From Chlorobiota bacterium (lineage in GTDB: Bacteria; Bacteroidota; Ignavibacteria; OLB7): a stretch of DNA of 64,000 nucleotides. Shown here piece by piece: positions 61,366-64,000 of this stretch (within the stretch, counting starts at the first letter, position 1; each line of letters opens with the position of its first letter). Location: NCBI GenBank assembly GCA_028287785.1, contig JAQBOZ010000027.1, forward strand, positions 186,001 to 250,000, given 5' to 3'. Position numbers and translations under genes: made by a program. Below the pieces are notes generated by a model. It was not told the DNA's origin. It worked only from the letters and a program-made list of their open reading frames with translations, and ran no database searches.

Positions 61366-62697
61366 CTAGCGCTGCACAACAAACGCGACGGACCGGGCCT
61401 GGTTCTCCCATTGCAGCCGGCAGAAATAGACACCGCCGGCCAGATCGCCGACGTCAAACCGGATCGACTGGCCATCCGATCCCGACAGAGATTGAACCCA
61501 GCCACGAATGGTCATTCCTGCAACATCGACAATCGAACATCGAACGCTTCCCAATGGATGCCCCGCCATTGGGATGCTCGCCCATGTTCGAACGGGGTTC
61601 GGGACCACGCTCAGCGTGGCGATGCCGGGATCGATGGCCGGAGCCGCCGCGACGGGACGGTGCAATCCCAGCGTCACGATCGGAGCCTTCAACTGAATAC
61701 CGGGGGTGTATAATGTCACATACTCGCCGCTGGGGTCGATTATCATGTTCGGAGTAAGCAGGAAGGCGCTGTCGATAATGGCAACCGTGTCAATAAACGC
61801 TCCATTATCCGGCCTCCATCGTTGAAGGATCACGCGAGACTGATTGCGACCGAGTGTCAGAATCCATTCTCCACGAGGATCATACAGGGTCTGATACGCA
61901 GCCTGCCCCAGGCTAATATCGCCGAAGGAAAAAAGGTTGAAGGAAAAAAGGGTGTCGAGGGTCCTTGCGTTGTAGACCATCACAGTTGCGCTATCCCAGC
62001 CGCACACGATTCGCTGATCATCGGGACTGAAGCCTCCGGGGAACGTTCCGTGACCGTAGCCCGACAAATATTCGTGAGTTCGCGGATCGAAGTTTTCCAG
62101 GTAGTTATAGGGAAACGAATACCCAAGGAACTGGGTGCCGGCGTGATTGAACCAAGAGAGGTGCGACATCAGCACCCCTTCGAAGGGGCTCTTCAAGAAC
62201 TCTCCGGTGGCAATCGACCAGAATTCAAGCCGGTACTTTGGCGCGTAGACCCAGATGGCGAGTGTGGAACCATCCTCCAGGACTCTGGCGTAGAATACGG
62301 GACGATGGATCGGCACGTTGCGTAGCAGCATTCCCATGCGCCAGTCCCATACCTGGAACGTACTGTCAAATGCATCATAGGTGAGCACGGTGGAATCGCC
62401 CGGCAGGAAGGCGGCCATGATGACATCGTGTTGTGGGCGATCATCGCGCTGTGGGCGATCGTCGTGATGTATGCGATTCAGCGCCCCCACCTGCACTCCG
62501 GTTTCCGTATTCCAGATACGGGTCAGAGAATCGGAGCCCACGGTGACCACGTATCTGCCATCGTGCGACATGTCGATGTACTTCAGGCCGTCGACGGAAA
62601 ACTTTGCCAGCAGTTCCGCTCGCTGCGCATGTGCCTGAGAGCAGAGCGCGAGCGCAAGCACCGCGACGGCACATTGAAGATGGAGTTTTAGCAGCAT
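61366..62697 (-). CDS. Secreted WD40-like propeller protein with T9SS sorting domain
   Basis: 443 residues from the ATG at 62697 (MLLKLHLQCAV). A signal peptide ends AHAQ near residue 24. WD40/TolB-like blades are seen as YIDMSHDGRYVVTVGSDS, TRIWNTETG, FQVWDWRMG, LEFWSIATGEF and GFSPDDQRIVCGWDSATV. A short internal repeat DDRPQRDDRPQHD sits near residue 80. The T9SS domain starts LSVVPNPVRTWASI and ends GGVYFCRLQWENQARSVAF. It is convergent to the dnaE2 relic and opposite to the other T9SS genes nearby. Role unknown. Confidence 0.9.
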   Translation of the reverse strand: MLLKLHLQCAVAVLALALCSQAHAQRAELLAKFSVDGLKYIDMSHDGRYVVTVGSDSLTRIWNTETGVQVGALNRIHHDDRPQRDDRPQHDVIMAAFLPGDSTVLTYDAFDSTFQVWDWRMGMLLRNVPIHRPVFYARVLEDGSTLAIWVYAPKYRLEFWSIATGEFLKSPFEGVLMSHLSWFNHAGTQFLGYSFPYNYLENFDPRTHEYLSGYGHGTFPGGFSPDDQRIVCGWDSATVMVYNARTLDTLFSFNLFSFGDISLGQAAYQTLYDPRGEWILTLGRNQSRVILQRWRPDNGAFIDTVAIIDSAFLLTPNMIIDPSGEYVTLYTPGIQLKAPIVTLGLHRPVAAAPAIDPGIATLSVVPNPVRTWASIPMAGHPLGSVRCSIVDVAGMTIRGWVQSLSGSDGQSIRFDVGDLAGGVYFCRLQWENQARSVAFVVQR

Positions 62698-63347
62698 GGG
62701 ATGTCGTTCAACTGGTTGCGCGATGTTGAGAATTGCCTGCCCTTCCCGGCCAATCCGACGGATGACCGTTCCTCCGCTAAGAGAAAATTCACCGAAGCCG
62801 CACCGGAGCCAACCAGGGGACTTCACGCGAAGCAGTGACGATGGGAGGGATCGTTCCGGAGGTTGTTCAGCAAGAAGAACCCACGACGGGAAGATAGTTC
62901 TCACATCCCCTTCTCCGATCGGGCGGAATAATCCTCAAGCTCCCCTCAAGCTCGGGATAGCGATCGTATCTCCGGCCATTGGCAGTACACGGTGCCGAAC
63001 GGATAGCGAAAACATGAACGGTCACCATAGAAGGATGGAGGAGGGCAATGGAAAGTGCGGCGGCGCACGAAGCGGAGATGTCAGGCTCAAAGGCCGCCGT
63101 TGACTACTGCGTTTCCACGGAATGCGACATAGCGTTCGGGCTGTGTGGGGGAAATTTCACTTTTGGGCAACGAGGACAGATGGACGTGGTGCTCACGTAA
63201 GAAAGCGATTTTCGAGAAATGGCCGAATTATCGGCCGCACTATCTTTACCGCCCGATGGCTCCCGATCACTGGCTTTCTTTCTGCTCTTAATTCCTGATT
63301 GGGCACCACATCGGAACCTGCCAATAAAAATGCGACACCAGTTGCGA
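62698..63347. other. 650-bp gap before the insertion sequence
   Basis: Nothing with coding character was seen on either strand. A short direct repeat CAAGCTC lies about 62936-62955. The left boundary of the IS3 element must be near its 3' side (about 63250-63345), but terminal repeats could not be identified because the other end is outside the window. Confidence 0.4.
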
Positions 63348-64000
63348 TCAATTGAGACTCTCAGCGCCAGCCGCCACGACGATCGCAGACGGCTTGTTGA
63401 TCCACACCGCTGACGGTACCATGCCCGCCTTCGGCACCCCCTTCACAAATCGCTCTGGATAGCGCCGGTATGCCTCGGCAAGAACCTCGTTCCGACGACC
63501 CAGCATCTCCTCAGCATGCCCGTGATGCACCGATGACGGCGGCAACATCGCGATCCCGCTGTGACGATGCTCACCGTTGTACCAGCCGAAGAACACCCCA
63601 CCGAACAAACGAGCATCCTGGAGACTGCCGAAGCGCGATGGATACTCCGGCGAGTACTTCAACGTCCTGAACTGGCTCTCGGAGTACGGGTTGTCGTTCG
63701 AGCAATACGGTCGCGAATGACTCTTGCGCACCCCGAGCGCCGCCAGCAGCTCGGCCACATCCGTTGATCGCATCGCGTTGCCACGGTCGGCATGGATCGT
63801 CAACTCGCCCGGCCGGATCCCCTGACGATCGCAGGTGACATCAATGAGCCGACGTGCCAGGGTCTTGCTTTCGCGATCGAAGACCGCCCAGCCGACGACG
63901 TAGCGGCTGTACAGATCGAGGATCACATACAGGTGATACCACGTCCCGGCGACCGGTCCCTTCAGCTTTGTTATGTCCCACGACCAGACCTGATTCGGTC
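63348..64000 (-). mobile_element. IS3-family insertion sequence, orfB transposase (5' end beyond window)
   Basis: The frame is open to base 64000 and reads PNQVWSWDITKLKGPVAG at the edge. The DDE triad is visible: D in WDITKL, D in TIHADRGNAM and E in NDNPYSESQFRTLKY. 'LYVILDLYSRYVVGW' and 'WYNGEHRHSGI' are further IS3 orfB marks. At least 217 residues are present, C-terminus complete. orfA and both inverted repeats lie outside or were not recognised. It appears intact as far as visible. Confidence 0.92.

Noticed and set aside
61070-61369. A real 99-residue protein
   Set aside because: It is readable as one frame of a frameshifted DnaE2 fragment; the best matching middle segment is in another frame.

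Overview
The window is a GC-rich chromosomal segment from a Gram-negative bacterium of the FCB group (Bacteroidota/Chlorobiota/Ignavibacteria-Kapabacteria type). The basis is inference from content. Five long exported proteins end in type IX secretion (T9SS) sorting domains, and there are several outer-membrane-barrel-like proteins and lipoproteins. A Bacteroidota-style tyrosine recombinase and an RteC-like protein are also present. Shine-Dalgarno sites are clear for many but not all genes. No rRNA and no CRISPR array was seen; two tRNA genes are present.

Layout. 1-5.4 kb: carbohydrate genes (GH38 alpha-mannosidase cut by the window edge, a KDG-type PfkB kinase, a GH105 unsaturated uronyl hydrolase followed in frame by a detached T9SS sorting domain) and an M48 protease. 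5.5-10.8 kb: two tandem SBBP/Ig/T9SS giant exported proteins. 10.8-18.2 kb: housekeeping and small genes (Ogg2 glycosylase, ArsC-like, YeaQ-like, a duplicated DUF6328-like membrane protein, cupin, bifunctional PGI/PMI, tRNA-Pro, a peptide-type ABC substrate-binding lipoprotein). 18.3-22.7 kb: two pairs of paralogous beta-barrel-like proteins and a lipoprotein. 22.8-31.1 kb: FabI, lipoprotein, TPM protein, beta-CASP nuclease, a fused mannose-6-phosphate isomerase with a cupin partner, and a TPR-LuxR regulator. 31.1-34.6 kb: an intergenic inverted-repeat family, a cupin-type glucose-6-phosphate isomerase and a BadF-type sugar kinase. 34.6-42.7 kb: photolyase, small membrane proteins, an operon of a divergent Lgt-like protein with a Tes/MJ0619-like radical SAM enzyme, ROK glucokinase, FtsB, an HMA-domain lipoprotein and a GNAT enzyme.

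42.8-55.4 kb looks acquired. A tRNA-Glu is followed directly by a tyrosine recombinase, an RteC-like protein, lower-GC hypothetical genes and an excisionase-like protein. An AraC/SDR/aldo-keto reductase cassette and a frameshifted MmeI-like restriction-modification gene follow. 55.4-62.7 kb carries three further T9SS proteins interleaved with decayed remnants of an imuB/DUF6504-dnaE2 mutagenesis cassette and a 22-bp tandem repeat. The window ends inside an IS3-family transposase.

Genes that plausibly work together: GH105 and the KDG-type kinase (uronate catabolism); four different phosphohexose isomerases plus two sugar kinases (hexose phosphate interconversion, probably mannose-centred); and the Lgt-like/radical SAM pair (inferred lipid or lipoprotein modification). 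The last pair and the inverted-repeat family placed just after stop codons are the most interesting unexplained items.
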